From contig NZ_CP091913.1 in the NCBI RefSeq assembly GCF_022063185.1, positions 1,860,001 to 1,924,000 of the forward strand: a stretch of DNA of 64,000 bases. Direction: 5' to 3'. The translations under genes and the position numbers were made by a program. The stretch comes from Nostoc sp. UHCC 0870. Its GTDB lineage: Bacteria > Cyanobacteriota > Cyanobacteriia > Cyanobacteriales > Nostocaceae. Positions 63,199-64,000 of the stretch are shown here, piece by piece (the first letter of the stretch is position 1; each line of letters starts with the position of its first letter). The notes under the pieces were generated by a model. The model was not told where the DNA came from. It worked only from the letters and a program-made list of their open reading frames with translations, and did not search any database.

Positions 63199-64000
63199 TT
63201 ATTCAGCAATGCGAATAACTGGGATAAGATAATTTGTCAACGTAAACGCATCTACCCCCAATTCTGTACGTTCTTGCGCTGCTAAAATCCCAGCTTGGGC
63301 GTGCCACCATGCCGCCGTTGCTACAATATCTTCTACAGGCAATTCTTTAGTAACGGCTTGGGCTAATAATCCCCCAATTAAGCCTGTTAACACATCCCCA
63401 CTCCCGCCACGGGCTAAAGCTGGGGTACTTTCGGGGTTAATCCAGACTATACCGTGGGGATTGGATATCGCAGTTCTCGCACCTTTCAACAATACTACTG
63501 ACTCACTCTGGATTGCTGCTTCTCTCACAGATGCTATCCTGTCTCGTTTCGCATCAGGTAAATGAGGAAATAAGCGTTGAAATTCTCCTGTATGGGGTGT
63601 GAGTACAGTTATAGCTTGACGCTGTTGTAATGTGGGGATGGTGTCTAGCCCTGCCAGAATATTTAAACCATCAGCATCGAGAATTAAAGGGCGATCGCTG
63701 TTTATCACTTCCTCGACAATAGGAGTAGCATCTGTAGTTAACCCAGGGCCACAGGCGATCGCACTATAGGCATTTAAATCGGTCTTCTCTGGTAATTGTA
63801 ACTGAGCGATCGCACCAGTTTCCGTCTCTGGGCAACCAATAATCAACGCTTCCGGCAAATGGGACACCAAAAGCGGCTTGAGAGACTCAGGTACAGCCAC
63901 AGACAGCATCCCCACACCACTCGCCCTAGCACCCAAAGCCGTTAAAATTGCCCCACCTGCATAACGCCGCGAACCGCAAATTAACAGTAAGTGTCCTTCC
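63199..64000 (-). CDS. nnrD: ADP/ATP-dependent NAD(P)H-hydrate dehydratase, partial at right edge
   Basis: The C-terminal ~266 residues of an NAD(P)HX dehydratase (carbohydrate-kinase-like fold), which repairs hydrated NADH and NADPH. The frame stays open to the right edge (EGHLLLICGSRRYAGGAILT), so the gene continues outside, probably as a fused Nnr epimerase/dehydratase. Motifs: GARASGVGMLSVAVPES, LILDADGLNIL, TVLTPHTGEFQRLFP, VVLLKGARTAISNPHG and LARGGSGDVLTGLIGGLLAQ (phosphate-binding GSGD). Identification is firm. Confidence 0.92.
   Translation of the reverse strand, partial: EGHLLLICGSRRYAGGAILTALGARASGVGMLSVAVPESLKPLLVSHLPEALIIGCPETETGAIAQLQLPEKTDLNAYSAIACGPGLTTDATPIVEEVINSDRPLILDADGLNILAGLDTIPTLQQRQAITVLTPHTGEFQRLFPHLPDAKRDRIASVREAAIQSESVVLLKGARTAISNPHGIVWINPESTPALARGGSGDVLTGLIGGLLAQAVTKELPVEDIVATAAWWHAQAGILAAQERTELGVDAFTLTNYLIPVIRIAE

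Noticed and set aside
1..64000. tRNA or rRNA genes
   Set aside because: No cloverleaf with a convincing T-loop or rRNA stretch was seen by eye in the gaps; a covariance search was not possible.

Overview
The window looks like a chromosomal segment of a heterocyst-forming filamentous cyanobacterium (Nostoc/Anabaena/Trichormus group). Evidence seen directly: very frequent GCGATCGC (HIP1) octamers, many short tandemly repeated heptamer/octamer (STRR) tracts between genes, the end of magnesium chelatase ChlH, a HetZ-family regulator, an EF-hand protein like Anabaena CSE, and many small cyanobacterial families (DUF751, DUF1802, DUF3288, DUF4327, DUF4336). No tRNA, rRNA, CRISPR array or complete insertion sequence was found.

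Layout. 1-6 kb: ChlH end, a Uma2 nuclease with a broken HigA-like gene, then a four-gene ABC exporter/GldG/DUF4340 operon. 6-8.4 kb: formyl-THF deformylase, a ureidoglycolate lyase-like gene, and the decayed remains of a BMP-type (nucleoside/purine) ABC transporter. 8.6-10.8 kb: a FIST sensor protein with its histidine kinase. 10.9-19.5 kb: alaS, a GGDEF protein behind a perfect NtcA-type box, an M41 protease lacking an AAA domain, DUF4336, a MobA-like nucleotidyltransferase, then rpsP with a KH protein. 20-30.5 kb: ffh, aminopeptidase P, a CRTISO-like oxidoreductase, MlaF/MlaD lipid-transport genes, clpC. 31.5-35.3 kb: an accessory island with a 42-bp tandem array, a MITE-like element and a 1070-residue NACHT-HEAT-metallophosphoesterase protein. 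35.5-38.5 kb: a cysteine/cystine C-S lyase and a TM0106-type nuclease with a predicted Fe-S cluster. 38.5-43.2 kb: a zinc-limitation cluster (thrS paralogue, small conserved protein, His-rich G3E GTPase, folE, hisI) preceded by a Zur-like box. 44-64 kb: calcium-binding and membrane proteins, aldo/keto reductase, rbfA-DUF751, a convergent restriction-modification pair, HetZ-family regulator, Sua5-like protein, LarC, two paralogous lipoproteins, a GH116 glycosidase and the NAD(P)HX dehydratase end.

The most unusual items are the NACHT-HEAT-calcineurin-like fusion (a candidate immune or conflict protein whose coding sequence has been invaded in frame by an interspersed repeat), the transporter relic beside a ureide gene, and the extent to which repeats have supplied gene ends (clpC, hisI, the oxidoreductase N-terminus). 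Candidate NtcA, CRP-type and Zur/Fur-type operators were read by eye and are predictions.
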